From: Amoebidium appalachense
Lineage: Eukaryota > Ichthyosporea
Reading direction: 5' to 3'
Assembly: GCA_963693365.1 (NCBI GenBank)
Contig: CAVNZM010000005.1
Span: 10,912,001 to 10,976,000, forward strand
DNA: 64,000 bases
Both the position numbers and the translations under genes were made by a program. Within the stretch, counting starts at the first letter, position 1. Every line of letters starts with the position of its first letter. Below the pieces are notes generated by a model that was given only the letters and a program-made list of their open reading frames with translations, was not told where the DNA came from and searched no databases. Shown one piece after another: positions 13,925-26,840 of the stretch.

Positions 13925-14284
13925 AGCTGCAACCACCACTGTGTCGGGCAGCACGCATGCCAAGGAGTTTGTGATGGTGTTTGAGCGCACGGCCGGGGGG
14001 GACTTCAGCTACCAGCCAGGGCTGGGGCTGGCAGTGGACGACAATCCGTCAGCATGGGACCCTGAGTGGCGCGCACATGTGGTCGACATCAGGCCCATGT
14101 CCCACTGCGATGTATGTGTGCACCCTGCCTGTCGTGCTTGCTGGCTGAAAGAAGATCTTTCCACTGTGCATATTTTGTACTCCAACCAAAGCCCCCCTCC
14201 CCCCCCCCCCCCCCCCCTTCCTCCCCGTACCTTTCTCCCTTCCCACCCAAACACACCCACTCATTTGCGCATGCACGTGCATGC

Positions 14285-14347
<63 letters not shown>

Positions 14348-14533
14348 CCACCCTATGACACACCCCAACATGCACGGGGCAGTCGAGCTATCCAATCCTC
14401 CACGTTGCTCATATCTGTTGATGGTGATTGCGTGTCATATTCTCTTTCTGCTTGGATGTGTCTCACGTGTTTTACTGCTGGTATGTCTATGCCCACAGCA
14501 TGCATACACATGGCATCCCATGATTCCCTTCCC

Positions 14534-14568
<35 letters not shown>

Positions 14569-15910
14569 CGGTTTTCCAGAGCCCACCTAACCACCTATGT
14601 GGGCACAGAGCCCTGACCAAGATCTCGAAGTGTTGGCCGGTGTGTCCGAGCTGCTGGAGGGTACCCTACCCCCCTCTCCCCCCCCTTCCTCCCTGCCTCC
14701 CCCCCTCACCCCCCCCCCCCCCCACACACACACACACACCCTTCCCTTGCCTCCCAACCCCCCCCCCCCCCCCCCCTCTCCCCCCGGGATTTCACTCCAT
14801 GCACTCAACGGCGCAGTCCACAGGGGCCACGCGTAGGCAGCCTTCTCAGCTGTTATCTACCAAGAATGTGCACCACAGCACACCATGCACCATATCCACA
14901 CACGTGACTCTTTGACATCCATGCCCGGTAACCAGCCTCGAAGAAACATATGGGATAAACACATGATAGACTCAAATTTAGGGTTACCATGACTGCCATC
15001 CAAGAAGGTTGTCTAACTATGCTGCCACCACCATGACCTGTTCCACCCCTCCCAAATGTGGTCAGCGCAAGTCCTTAATGTTTTTTTGCTGCATATTGAG
15101 ATCCAGCAATAGAAACCAAAGATTGGTGCAAGTGAAGGTGCTAGATGGTGGCATGTGATTGGCTGACTGTGCATGCAGATGTGCACAGGGAGTACTTCAT
15201 GCACCTGGAGGATGACAGCCAGGCTGACTATGTGTCGGTCGATGCCCAGCTGGCTGCCTCAAGAAAAAGCATGCTCACCCAGCCAACACCGTAATGGCCC
15301 CCTCTCCCCCCCCCCCCTCCCCCCCCCCCACCCCCCCCCCCCTCCCGTCACCCCCCCCCCCCACACACACACACAAAAAAAAAAAAAGAAAGAAAAAAAG
15401 AAAGAAAGAAAGAAAAGAAAAAAGAAAAAAAGAAAAACACATGCGTGCGGAGGCAGTCAAGCAGATACCATCATTCTCTCATTTCGCCCACAGAATTCTG
15501 TGTTCCTTTCTTGGGCTACTTTGGATACTAATGTCCTTCTCGTGGCTCTGCACATGCAGGAGCCGTGAGCTGTTGCGCAGCCCCGAGCTAAGAATACGAC
15601 CAGCACAGCCAGACAAATCAAAGGTAATAACTGTTTGCTCTACTTTACCCCCCCAACATCAGATGAATTACTAGAATTTTCTTCACGGCTTTCACGTGCC
15701 TGAACTCTCAAGTTTATTCCTGCCCTTCTCCCCTTGTTGTAGCCTCCCGGTAACAAACAAAAACTGCAGCTTTGGACAACTCGTGTCGCTCGGATATTAT
15801 CCACCTGCCCATTGTACATTACCAACCAACAATTCATGAGACCTGAGCCCACCCATTCTTCTCCCCTAAAACACAAAGGTGTGTGTGTGGCGGGCACACA
15901 CACGTGCGCG

Positions 15911-15971
<61 letters not shown>

Positions 15972-16281
15972 ACACACACGCACTTCTCGTCATTATATTG
16001 CATTTATCTGAATCCTCGGCTTTTTTTAAGCCGCAGTGATAGGCTGTAATCTGCATCGTGTTTTCCGTTGTGTATCATGGCCCGCCACACTTTGACACTC
16101 CTTCTCCCCCCCTCCCCCCCCCCCCTCCCCCCCCCCCCCCCCCTTTGCGTCCAAACTCGGGTATTGTGGATGACTTGGGCACTCCCTTAGTATGGTCTGT
16201 GATGATTATGCACACACTTCATGTTTCGTTTGTGGTGCCCCTTCTAAAAATGTACTTGTACTCAATAGCGCATTCTAAACC

Positions 16282-16346
<65 letters not shown>

Positions 16347-16400
16347 ACAAAACACACACACACACACACACAAACACACTGTCAACACACACACACTCCC

Positions 16401-16468
<68 letters not shown>

Positions 16469-16910
16469 AAGCAGGGTGTGGTCCACCTTGTGTTTGACAG
16501 CCACACACTGTACGAGATTGTCGGCAGTGAGCAGCAGGACACCCTGGATAAGATAGTGCGCCAGTGCCTTGCCGTCAGTGTCGTGCTGCCTGATGCTACC
16601 CTGGCCGCAGTGGACTCGGCACGCATGCAGGCCACCACACAGGTAGGGAGGGAGGGAGGGACACACGTACGCACACACGCGCACACGCATGCACACGCAC
16701 ACACACACACACACATATACACACACAACATGCACATACACCCACACCCACATGCACCACCCCAACGACCAACATTATTCAGTGGCTCCTGTTCCCCCCT
16801 TCTCAGCGTCGTCCTCTGTTCCATCGTCCGGACCCTTCCTCTCCCTTCCTCCCCAATTCCTCTCCCAACCCTCCCTTTTTGGCCGCGTCCCCCTTCCCCT
16901 CCCTCCCCGC

Positions 16911-16942
<32 letters not shown>

Positions 16943-17138
16943 CCCCGCCAGCTCACCCACGGGAGGGAGGGGAGGGGGGGGGGTCCTATGATGCATACTC
17001 TTTGTGTGTGCATTGCAGAATCTGCTATCTGTGTCCGGTAATGTCCCGGGTGAATGTACGTCGTACTCTGTCACGGAATTCTCCCCCCTCCCCCCCCCCC
17101 CCCCCCCCTCCTCTCTCTCTCCCCCCCCCCCCCCTCCA

Positions 17139-17172
<34 letters not shown>

Positions 17173-17801
17173 ATGGTTTGGTTCCCCCCTGAGGATGGGC
17201 TCTGCATACATATCAGGCTTATTAAGCATATTCTTTATGCGTGCTTTGCACTCGGCATTGTGTTGTCCTTCATGATCATGAATCTTTAGTGCTCTAAAAC
17301 ATGCTGAACCCTCCATTCAGGGGCAGCAAGCACGTGAGATCAGGCGGGTGTGTCAGCAGCTGCAGCAGGCCAGGCAGGATGCCGTGCTGGTACTGACCCT
17401 GCGCACGGCCCATCCAAACAGGAAGGTATGGGGTCGCTGCCCTTGTGCCCATGCCAAGTCCTTTGGCGGAATTTTTTGTTGGAGTGGTGATCGTCGGGGG
17501 GGTGGTGGGGGGGGAGGGACCGACGATATGGCCGAGCCACCTCACACGATAAGCCTTGTAGTGGCACACCCTTGTGTTTATTCTGTTCTGATAGCAACGA
17601 ATCGCTCAGGAGGGGCCGGAGTGTGCACGTCAGGGGGCACATCAGCTGCAGCAGGATGGGCACACGGCCATGGCCCTCGTTGCAAAGGGTGTAAGTGTGG
17701 GCCCAGCCGCAGTGCAGTGGGCAGACCTTCTGAAGGTGTGGGAGGGTGCACCCGTGCAGGACATACACGCACTGAGGGCCGCACTGGGCTTGCAATCTTA
17801 A
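7618..17801 (+). CDS. FCP1-like (RNA polymerase II CTD phosphatase-like) protein with degenerate catalytic motif
   Basis: Spliced model of about 716 codons: 7618-7806, 8740-8854, 9359-9444, 9849-9968, 10459-10542, 11204-11347, 11823-12028, 12758-12908, 13154-13316, 13927-14111, 14609-14660, 15179-15290, 15560-15623, 16475-16642, 17321-17425, 17595-17801 (stop TAA). Phases agree throughout; the donors at 9968 and 12908 are the least certain. The middle matches the FCP1/HAD fold: [38 protein letters not shown], then [15 protein letters not shown], then [17 protein letters not shown], as in FCP1 upstream of its BRCT domain. [17 protein letters not shown] may be a BRCT remnant. The C-terminus is Gln/Ala-rich and probably helical. 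The first 250 residues are unrecognised. DLDxT reads GLEDT, so the nucleophile Asp is absent and the acid/base Asp is Glu; activity is doubtful. TIM50-like proteins also lack these residues, but the region after the HAD domain favours FCP1. Confidence 0.72.
7975..8690 (+). repeat. Compound (CT)n / (TG)n / C-rich tract filling most of an intron
   Basis: TG at 8009-8087, CT-rich blocks at 8225-8310 and 8390-8485, TG at 8486-8513, and CT at 8530-8620 with GTCT variants. It occupies most of the first intron of the FCP1-like gene. Confidence 0.95.
10944..11045 (+). repeat. Fragment of hairpin-repeat family (3' part) in an intron
   Basis: It runs from GCTGATGTTGCATACTTGAA to CCGCATTCAAAC and then into a C-run. 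It is nearly identical to the first 130 bp of the 453-bp tandem units at 36.4-37.4 kb. It lies between the 10459-10542 and 11204-11347 exons of the FCP1-like gene. Confidence 0.85.
13311..13765 (+). repeat. 27-bp minisatellite starting at an exon/intron junction
   Basis: About 15 imperfect copies of a unit of the form CCCTCATATCTAGTGGTATGGTGAATG, with decayed and length-variant copies in the middle. The first unit overlaps the last 15 bases of the 13154-13316 exon and its splice donor. The array fills the start of the following intron and ends at a poly-C tract. Confidence 0.9.
13871..13924 (+). repeat. Poly-C tract serving as polypyrimidine tract
   Basis: About 54 consecutive C directly followed by AG and the 13927 exon of the FCP1-like gene. 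Similar C-runs precede the 11204 exon. Confidence 0.9.
16160..16290 (+). repeat. Hairpin-repeat family fragment
   Basis: AAACTCGGGTATTGTGGATG followed by ACTTGGGC matches the 3' stem arm and downstream part of the copy at 38.59 kb (AACTCGGATACTGTGGATGA). Similarity decays towards GCGCATTCTAAACCC and a C-run. The 5' arm is missing. It is intronic in the FCP1-like gene. Confidence 0.7.
16302..16467 (+). repeat. (CA)n tract with interruptions before an exon
   Basis: C-run then CA with AAAC and CAAC interruptions, ending just before the acceptor of the 16475 exon. Confidence 0.9.
16985..17090 (+). repeat. Hairpin-repeat family fragment, diverged
   Basis: ATGATGCATACTCTTTGTGT onwards resembles the 38.65-kb copy (TTATGCATACTCTTTATGTA), including a TGTACGTCGTACT-like block, and ends in a C-run. 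This explains an exon-like stretch at 17019-17050 that would otherwise be tempting to call coding. Confidence 0.6.
17185..17320 (+). repeat. Hairpin-repeat family fragment immediately before an exon
   Basis: CCCTGAGGATGGGCTCTGCA is the same block that opens the 453-bp units at 36.39 kb. A diverged downstream part follows up to the 3' splice site at 17320, so a repeat fragment appears to form the end of the intron. Confidence 0.75.
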
Positions 17802-18613
17802 AAGGGGGTGAGCGGGCAACACTGACACTGGTGAGTTGGTGGCGCTTTATTGGATTTAAGGATGTCCACTACGAATGAAGGTGAATCTTTTTATGATATA
17901 GGTCGTAGAATTTGTCGTGAGATGCTGTGAGATGCTCGGGTGTTCCCTCTAAGTGGTTCACAGGCTACGAAGATTACGATCACAGATTTGCTAGAATCCA
18001 AAGGTTTATGCACCTGCACTCCCGTATCGGGTTCTTAACCCATTACAATAGTTCCGAAGTGGGGGAAGAGCTCTTTAGTCGACGTAGAGACTTTGGGCCC
18101 ATAAAAAGGAACATCCGCAAATCCGGTGAATAATCTAATAATAACTGGCTAAGTTGAATGACCTTACTGTACGTATGAATGAAAGTTCTAATAGGGAGCT
18201 CACCGAAGATTCAACTATGGTAAATTCATGGAGATCATAGTACATGTGACTTCCTACGTAACCCGTGTATATATGACATGAAGCGCCACACGTGCACAGT
18301 CCCGTTTCAATCACTCCGTCCCCCCCCCCCCCCCTCCCCCCTCTCTCCCTCTCCCTCTAGAGTATCTCTAAGCTAGTGTTCTCTTTCTCTAATTCTCTCA
18401 CTCTTGATCTCTCTCTCCTGCTTGCGAGTTCTCCCCGGGTCTCCTCTGACATCCTGTCTAGCTAGAGCCTTCTCTCTCTATATTAGATCTCTCTCTCTCC
18501 CTCCCTCCCTCCCCTCCCCCCCCCCCCCCCCCCCCCCCTCCCTCCCTCCCTCCCTCCCTCCCTCCCTCCCTCCCTCCCTCCCTCCCTCCCTCCCTCCCTC
18601 CCTCTAGACACTT

Positions 18614-18645
<32 letters not shown>

Positions 18646-19430
18646 CCCCCCCCCCCCCCCCCCTCCCGCTCCAACGCTCTTCACAGGCTCATAGGCCTCT
18701 TTCTACCTTGCAGCTAGTCTCCAAGGCTTTGTGCCCGTTGGCTTACATAAAGGGCCAAGCCCTAGCCCTACTACGCCTGAGGCGACACTGAACGTATGTT
18801 TGCCTTTCAGCCTTTCAGGCTGCGCTCTCAGTGCGACGTCACGCCGGCAAATACCGATAAATGGAAAAACATTTGCATCGCTCTGAGGAAAGGATGACGT
18901 ATACCAGAAAAATTGGGTTTTGAAGCGCATTTTAAAGAAATTAGGATCGCCTGTTTCCTGCAAAAAGTTTTTTTGAGTCATAAGTAAAATGAAACCCGCA
19001 TCACAGGTATTTCTGAAACAAACAATTATTAAACTCATATCAACTGAAAAACACAATGCGAAAAAAGACAAAAATTATTGTTATTCTGCTGCCTTTGCAC
19101 TGAGTCTGCAGTAATTGTTATTTCTACAACATGCATTTTGGTGAAGGCAGGAGTCTACCGTGACTGTAAAGCGGTGACTTTCATTGCCGGCCATCTATCA
19201 CCCACTACTCAGGGCCTGAACGCACATACGTTCTTTTACAAATTCAGTTAAAGTTTTACCTAATACTACTGCATGCATTCTTCAACCATTCCAGTTAAGC
19301 GCTTCTTGTTTTTCTCTGTCTCTAGATACAACCAAAAAGTGCTACTACGTACAAGATTGGCGTTGTTACGTCAGGAATAGTGATTGATCTGGGGGGACCT
19401 GCTGGTATTGGCTCAGGGTTTAAACCTTTC
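17802..19430. other. Intergenic stretch, no gene recognised
   Basis: It contains CT-rich and CCCT tandem tracts (18313-18665, including a perfect (CCCT)n block at 18540-18603) and unremarkable AT-richer DNA. No open frame with recognisable similarity or plausible splice structure is visible. Confidence 0.6.
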
Positions 19431-19520
19431 ACATCCAACCAATCACACGCAGCTATGGGCTTGCTGATATCCCCATGCCAGTATATAGAGGGGCCTGCCC
19501 AACAAGGCGCTCATTCCTTG
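19431..19520 (+). promoter_or_regulatory. Putative core promoter with CCAAT and TATA elements
   Basis: CCAATCA lies at about 19437-19443 and TATATAG at 19482-19488. The TATA element is about 250 bp upstream of the 19738 start codon, leaving room for a leader of roughly 220 bp. The pair and its spacing fit a classical RNA polymerase II promoter. The transcription start is not established. Confidence 0.5.
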
Positions 19521-19737
19521 AACGTTTGACAAGACTGAAAGAGAAAGATAAAAGGATTTGTACATGCAATTGCTAGAGAAACAGTGTTCTGTTTTGTAGA
19601 GTTCATGTTTTAGCTCAGGAACCCTTCCAATTACCCCCCCCCCCCCCCCCCCCCCCTGAATATTAAGTTTCTCTGAAAGATCTTTCATACCAATTTTGTG
19701 ATAGAATTGAAACCTTTTCTGGTGTTGTGCATCAAAC

Positions 19738-20364
19738 ATGCAGCACCTTTCTGTTCTTGCCCTTGTCCTGGCCCTCGCTACTCATGAGGTGCAGGCTTAC
19801 ACGTCTTCGACCCTTGGTCATTCCTGCTACTCCAGCATAAACTGTTGGGGGTCAGAGGTCTGTCAGTATGGAGTCTGCTCCCTGCCATACTACTACAGCA
19901 GCACTAGCTGGCTAGCAACCAAGTACATCATCATCCTTGCTGTTTCAGGCTGCATACTGCTTTTGGTTGGCATCTATGCTTGTATTCGCTACCGCCGTCG
20001 TCAGCGTTCAATCGTCACCGTTGTGGGCTCTAACTCCGTCGCACCCGTGCCCGGTTCAGGCGTTGACGCTTACCCAAAACCCACCGTGCCCGGAGAGCAG
20101 CTGCCCCCCTACACCCCTACCCCTCAAACCTACCCCTCTGCTGCCGGCCCACAGCCTTACTACGGCCAAACCCAGCCAGGAAACCAGCCCTGGCCACAGC
20201 AACCACAGGGCTACTACTATCCACCCCCCACCTACCCTCAAAACCAGTCTGGTCCCGGTGTGCCTGAAAGCTACCCCCAGTATCCAAACACGCAGCCACC
20301 ACAGCAGTATCCCCCACAATACCCACAGGCACCTCGAACTGATAACCAGTCGACACACGTGTAA
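19738..20364 (+). CDS. Small single-pass membrane protein with Cys-rich ectodomain and Pro/Tyr-rich tail
   Basis: Intronless 208-codon gene. Residues 1-20 (MQHLSVLALVLALATHEVQA) form a signal peptide. Residues 21-55 are a short ectodomain with four cysteines (CYSSINCWGSEVCQYGVC). Residues 61-82 (KYIIILAVSGCILLLVGIYA) are the membrane segment, followed by a basic stop-transfer RYRRRQR. The cytoplasmic tail of about 115 residues is rich in Pro, Gln and Tyr, with PPPTY (a PPxY, WW-domain-binding type motif) and repeated QYP/PQYP pieces. The architecture resembles animal Shisa/VOPP1/CYYR1 proteins, which are adaptors in receptor trafficking and bind WW-domain ubiquitin ligases. This is likeness of layout, not demonstrated homology. 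Composition and length are convincing for a real gene, and a TATA-type promoter lies upstream. Confidence 0.8.
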   Translation: MQHLSVLALVLALATHEVQAYTSSTLGHSCYSSINCWGSEVCQYGVCSLPYYYSSTSWLATKYIIILAVSGCILLLVGIYACIRYRRRQRSIVTVVGSNSVAPVPGSGVDAYPKPTVPGEQLPPYTPTPQTYPSAAGPQPYYGQTQPGNQPWPQQPQGYYYPPPTYPQNQSGPGVPESYPQYPNTQPPQQYPPQYPQAPRTDNQSTHV

Positions 20365-21192
20365 GTTTAGAGGGTCATGGTGAAGGGATGGAGACTTTTT
20401 GACGGGCTGGCCTGTTGGAGGAGTTCTGAAAGCAGGGGTGAGATGCTTTCACAGGTGTATATAAACTGCAGGTATAAAAACGCACGTACATAAACTGCAG
20501 GTATAAAAAGGATGATGCAAGACCACGATTGGGACAGTTGTGAGAAATTGGTTCTAATGCTAACTGTAAGTCTGTGACTATGCACTGAGCAACGTGTACT
20601 TCGTTTTTTGGTGTTTTATGGCGGAGAGCACAAATTTAAATTTAACTTCTGGTGTGTCTTTTTTTCCAGCTAGATGTATGCAGAACCAATCGATAAATAT
20701 AGTCCTTTTTGATAAGTACGTTCTTTTTAACAGGTGCTGCTGGTCAGTGCTTTCGGTGAATACAAGACTGCTTGTACTCCAGTATCTGGCAATATCCTAG
20801 GCACATGTCCAAATTACTGACACGGTCTTTCCGTTTTTACTAACACTGACACTACAGCTTTACACATTCACACTCAGGCGGCACATATGCTGCAAATGAA
20901 GAGCACCCCAAACACAGGGTGGCACAACTAAAACACACACACACACACACACACACATGCAGTGTACACACACAGGCACACACACGATTATATGTAAACT
21001 ATTTTCGATAAATCCCCCCCCCCCCCCCCCCCCCCCCCCCCTGCCTGCCCATTTTGTTGTAACACAGCACTCGGGGTTACAGTATGATACGAAAATGCTG
21101 AAAGTGGCAAACTGAGGAATATGGCACACACACACCCTCTCCTTCTCTCTCTCTCTCTCTCTCTCTCTCCCTCCCCTCTCCCCCCCCCCCCT

Positions 21193-21223
<31 letters not shown>

Positions 21224-21730
21224 CCCCTTCCTCCCCTCCCCCGAGAGACGTGTTGAACACAATGCGTACCCCATGCTCACTCCGTTTTTCTGGTGTGCAC
21301 GGACATTGTCCTGTCAAATTACAGGACACCCCCTCTACCCCTTCCCCCCCTCTCCACCGCACAACTCCGGACACCGCCCATTTCCTCCCGTGCTAAGCCC
21401 GTTTATATATCTGGGTTTTAAGAGCTGTAATCTATGTTACCATGCTCCAATTTTCTTTGATACATACCGTAAGTGGTGTGGGCTGAATGTTTTTAGGATA
21501 CACTGCGGCAGCACGGTGTCGTAAAAGTTATGACTGATATGGTTGAATATCCTGGATTGCGGCCTGTTTTTGTCTTGATATCCACGTCAAAGTATCGGCC
21601 CGTAGTACGGAGTGCAATAAGTTGTAGGTGGGCTGTTTTTTCCCTTTCCATTCCTTTTATTTTTATCCTTATGGTTCATTTGATTTTATTTTCATTTCTA
21701 TTTTTTCAGCGGCTGCGGTGACGGGTGGCT

Positions 21731-21767
<37 letters not shown>

Positions 21768-21774
21768 AGGGGAA

Positions 21775-21849
<75 letters not shown>

Positions 21850-22830
21850 TAGTCGATTGATACGGTCACGGCCATTTTGAAATTCGCGATGTATGTGTGT
21901 ACACGGTGTGCATGTGTAGGTGGGTGGGTGGGCGCGCAATATGTGTGTATAGGGGTGTGCACATGCATGTGTCCATGCAGTTGCATGTGTCCGTATGTAC
22001 GTGTGTTCATTTATCCCATGATATATCTACGTAGATGTGTGTGTCATGAAGTTATAATATGAATGCACGTGCACTTGTGTGTTGTATGATGTTTTGCACG
22101 TGTGTGCATGCATTTCATTGTGCACGTGCACTGCCTGTGTTCATGTGTACGTTGTGGAAACCACTGCGGACCCACCCACCGCCCCCTTTACCCCCTCCCC
22201 CCTCGAGCTCCCCCCCTCCCTCCCCAGAGTCCTCCCCCCCCCCCCCCCCCCCCCCAGGCTTATGTACAAACACAAAGAAGGACACGCACACCATAGTGAC
22301 ACCCTACCCCTTCCGACGTGCACACCTTGTAAGTTTATCATCATGGTGGTTTTTAAAAGAAAAATTTGAAAAGAATATTTGCTTCAGAGGCCAGAACTCG
22401 TTCGTCTTACCTGATTGGGTGTTTGCGACCAGGTAACCTCCCTTCGTGTATGTCTGGTAGCTGCTCATGTTGCTACTGGTACAAAGTTTAGGATGTATTC
22501 AGGGTGTGTGTGTGTGTGTGCAGGCCTGCAAACACACCTTTGTCATGACTGTTATTTGTCGGAGATCTAAGCGCAGCCTTGCCTAAGGGGGGGGGGGGGG
22601 GGGGGGGGGGGACCCCGGGCCTTGTGCGAGGCCCTCGAAAACACAAGACTGGATGGGTATTTTACGGTGGACACGGACGCGGGATCCGAAGATTCCAATG
22701 TACAAAGCGACTCGGAGCTGCGGGGCGGGGGGAGGGGGAGGGGGAGGGGGGAGTGGAGAAGAGGAGGGAGGGGGACTCGAGGGGGGGGAGGGGAGGGGGG
22801 AGGGGATGGGGAAGGAGGGGGGGGAGGGGG

Positions 22831-22885
<55 letters not shown>

Positions 22886-23233
22886 GAGGGGGGAGGGAGG
22901 CAAGGCCAGTCACTGTGGTGCAAGAGTGTAGGTGAGCCGATGCCAGCAGGCACGCCAACTTAGAGGGGGCACTCAGTCAGATAGTACGGCTTAGCATGGC
23001 AATGATGCAGTCTTGCAGGAATAACAGTGCTTGCTGGGTGCTGTTTATTTTACCGCCCTATTAACCTCTTAACACTAACACACAGTACATATCGTCCTTT
23101 GCCGTGGGCATAGTATACTACCAGCCTTAGGGAGCTGACTCTACCAGGTTGACATCCCGACCATTGGAACGATACAGGAGTGCAGCCCAGAATAACATGC
23201 AGGTGGTGATTTGCAGGGGGATTCGAAGAGCAG

Positions 23234-23265
<32 letters not shown>

Positions 23266-23580
23266 TGAGGAGAATGGTCGAATAGGGGATCACTAGTGTG
23301 TCAGCCCACCACATCATATAGAAACCAATAAATAATAAGGTCTTTCCCAGCCTGAGGATAGAAAGACCCCGTAAGCGACAAGTGGGAACCAACCCCACAG
23401 GCGTCGGACCAAACCGATGCCTGAATTTATCCTTCTTCTTCTGGAATGCTCGGACACTGGGCCCCAAAAGGGCCTCCCCCCCGGGACACTCGGCGATAAA
23501 ATCAGCTACATACAACAACAGACAAACAACCACACGTTTACAGTGATTTGCTAAACACAGTTTAAAAACCACCACAAATT
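20365..23580. other. Intergenic stretch rich in simple repeats
   Basis: It holds CA, CT, C and G tracts, notably poly-G at 21731-21848 (runs of about 36 and 71 G separated by an 11-bp break) and 22834-22884. No recognisable coding exon is seen on either strand. The 20470-20510 segment contains two near-identical copies of a CTGCAGGTATAAAAA-type sequence, about 34 bp apart. Confidence 0.6.
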
Positions 23581-23584
23581 CAAC

Positions 23585-26500
23585 TCAACATTTTGGTCGA
23601 CACATCCACACACCCCGGTTACGCGAAAAACCGAGGCATTATTGTACTTGCCGCGCCACACGTGAGAGTGAAGTGCAAACCGGTAGCAAAAACGGAATTC
23701 TCGGTTTCTATAGAGTTTCTTTCTGATGGTTTTACTTTTGTATATTACCTACCATCTATGTCGGTTGCCGAATTGACTCACGAGTTGTCACAGTTACCAA
23801 TGTCCACTGTTATTTTAGGTGATTTTAACACGCGACTCCACCACACAGACACACTGCAAGTGAGTGGCGGGTACCCATCTATAGCTAAGCCCCCGGAGCG
23901 CGCTATCCCTTTAGCAAGGTATCAATCTGGTATGTCCAAAGTTACACTTTGCGATTCCCTCAAATATCCCATGCCCACAACACCGACTGGGGAGTGGCCT
24001 TCTGGCCATCAACCATGTCAAAACTCTCTCTCCCTCCTAACCTCTCTAGGTTCTGACCACCCTCCTATCCTTTTCCTACCTAATATATCCCTTGATCTGC
24101 TCCCCCCTCCTCCTCCCACCTTTCGCCTCCGTCTATCCCAGCTCAAGTCAAAGTGGGTAGAGTTGATGTATGTGTATGCTATGCAACGAAACACCCTATA
24201 TATATGCGCCTATTAGAATCTGCACAAGCCAGACCAGATTCACATCTCGTACTAGATACATGCACTAACTTTATTGTTGATGATTTAATAGATCTCGGTG
24301 ATTATGCTGGTGGTGGTAGGAAGGAATATCCCGATGCTCTCTTGTTACCAAACACCACTCCCGCTAGACTAGGTGAGCCCCTGTCCCAAATGGAAAGCTT
24401 GCTCCGGCATGCTAGTATGAATCGATTTGCCCCCCCTGTTTTTCTTGTCTTCTCAGTATGCCGTGCATACTTGCACATCTTTCCGTCGAATAAATCCAGT
24501 CAAAAGAAAAAAGGCCCCCCTGCTACTGTTTAAAGATAGGACCCCCGCTCAGAAACCTATTGTGTGGCCTGTAGACCCATCTGTCCCCTTAGAATCGATC
24601 CTCCCCTTTTTCAGTTCCGATACCATATGGTCTGTGATACCTAGTTATAGCTCTAGTAAGTCGTGTGGACCTGATGGACTTCCTGCTGGGTTTCTTAAAA
24701 TCCTTGTTCCCCCCTACCCACAAAAGGAAAATGATCGTGCTATTAAACCTGATCTTACTATTATGTTAAGCTCTCTCTTTTCTTGGTGTGTTAAATGTGG
24801 ACATGTACATGTCCGTCATCTTGGTTAGATACCTTAGTGATCCCCATAGTTAAGAAGGACTCTGAGGGCCCCATATCATCTTTTCGCCCCATCACACTAA
24901 CCCAGGTTGTTCGTAGATTCTTTGAAGCTTGCTTACTTAGGTTATGTGCACATCACCCTAGGTTTCAATCTATTCTTCACATACACCCATGCCAATCCGC
25001 TTTTCGTAAGAACAATTCATGTTATGTTCAAATAATGGCACTGCACGATTCTATGCAAGTTGGTGCACGATATGTTGGCTTTATTGATTGGAAAACTGCT
25101 TACGATTCTGTCTCCCCTGGTCCCCTATGGGAAAAGCTTGCTGCACGGGGTGTACCACACTGCATTGGTGTTCTGTTAGAAGCACTCTTTGTCTCAAACC
25201 TATGGCAGAGCTGTGGTTAATGGGCATCTTTCATATGGTTTTGCTCGTACTAGAGGTCTCTTGCAGGGTTCATTTCTTAGCCCCTTTTTGTTTAACCTAT
25301 CTATAGATGATCTGGCTGTCAAGATTTATGCCGAAAATGATGACCCTATTAATAACTTTCCGCCTGCACTTCTCTATGCTGATGATCTGTCCCTCCTTGC
25401 CCGTACCCCTAGACACCTGCAAAGATTGTTCGATGTAGTGTCAGAGTGGTGCAAGGCAAACCTTATGATCCTTAACATAGACAAATGTGGTGTTCTTGTA
25501 CCTGATATAGCTAACAATTTACACACATTTACATTATCATCTAAACCTGTACCTACAGTTCCAGAATACAAATATCTCGGTGTTCCGGTTAATTCTGTTG
25601 GTGTTATGTTTTCCCATATGGTCGAAAAGAGGGTAGAGTTGGCTCGTAAGCGGTTAGCTTTCTTCTCGGCTAATATTTTTAAAGACACACCCCTCCATCC
25701 TTCTATTAGACTTACATTTATTCGCACTTTTGTCTTCCCGGCATGTGAATATGGTTTACCCCTTCTCGCCGCTTGGATCAAGACGGAGAGAACTAGAGCG
25801 CTTAAACCCTTAGCAAATTTCCTCGAAGCAGAAGTTGCCTCCTTTCTATCCAACAACTGTTGTAAACCTGGGCCTGTAACGCTCTCGATATATGGTCTGG
25901 TCCCAATAGCTGCTAGAGTATCCCATCTCGCGCTGAAATTCAATAAGCACATAAGCCGCTTAAAGAAGTATTTGCCCTCCCACCCTCTCTTCTCTATCCG
26001 ACCTGTCCCCTCCTCACCTCTCCCCTCTTTCCTTCCCTCTCTCTCCCCTTCTCCCCCGGGCACAAATACAAATAAACCCCGCAAAAGTGTGCGTGTGACT
26101 TTGGACTGCCACTTACTTATTAAACATGTACACAATCACAAGATAATCACGCAATATAACAAATTGAAAAAGATACCACACGACACTAGACCCGATGAAA
26201 GCAGACACCTTGAAAAACTAAGCTTTACAGTGTCTCGTTTTATATATAATGACCGCCTCAACCATATTGCCAAATATGGCACTCGCAAATGTATAACACC
26301 TAAATACATATTATCTTCCTGTAGAACTGGTCTTTCTCTAGCTGATGGTATTATTGATCAATTACCACGCTTTTGCTGTACACGTGCTATACAGTGGAGA
26401 TCTAATAAGCATAATAAGACCGGTGGCATCGTTTGCATGCCCAAACAACACACACACACACACCAGTTTAAACGGTCATGTATCGCCAAATGTAGTTTGA

Positions 26501-26702
26501 TAGACCACATAATACCGCAACACACACACGTCACATTCACAACAGACACCCAGAAAGATAGCCTACCTGTAAATTACAACATCCTTGATTTTATACTAAA
26601 CACGCGGAACTACGACCTGTTTATTAGATGTATTGATTGGCTTGAGAAACACATCACTACAAAATTCTAGCGCACGCACGCACACACACACACACACACA
26701 CG

Positions 26703-26753
<51 letters not shown>

Positions 26754-26809
26754 CCAGCTGATACCGAGTGTCCCAGGGGAGCCCCCCCCCCCCCCCCCCG
26801 CCCAACCCC

Positions 26810-26840
<31 letters not shown>

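Noticed and set aside
17019-17052. Possible exon of the FCP1-like gene (AG, short open piece, GT)
   Set aside because: It lies inside a diverged copy of the hairpin-repeat family, and skipping it keeps phase between the 16475-16642 and 17321-17425 exons.
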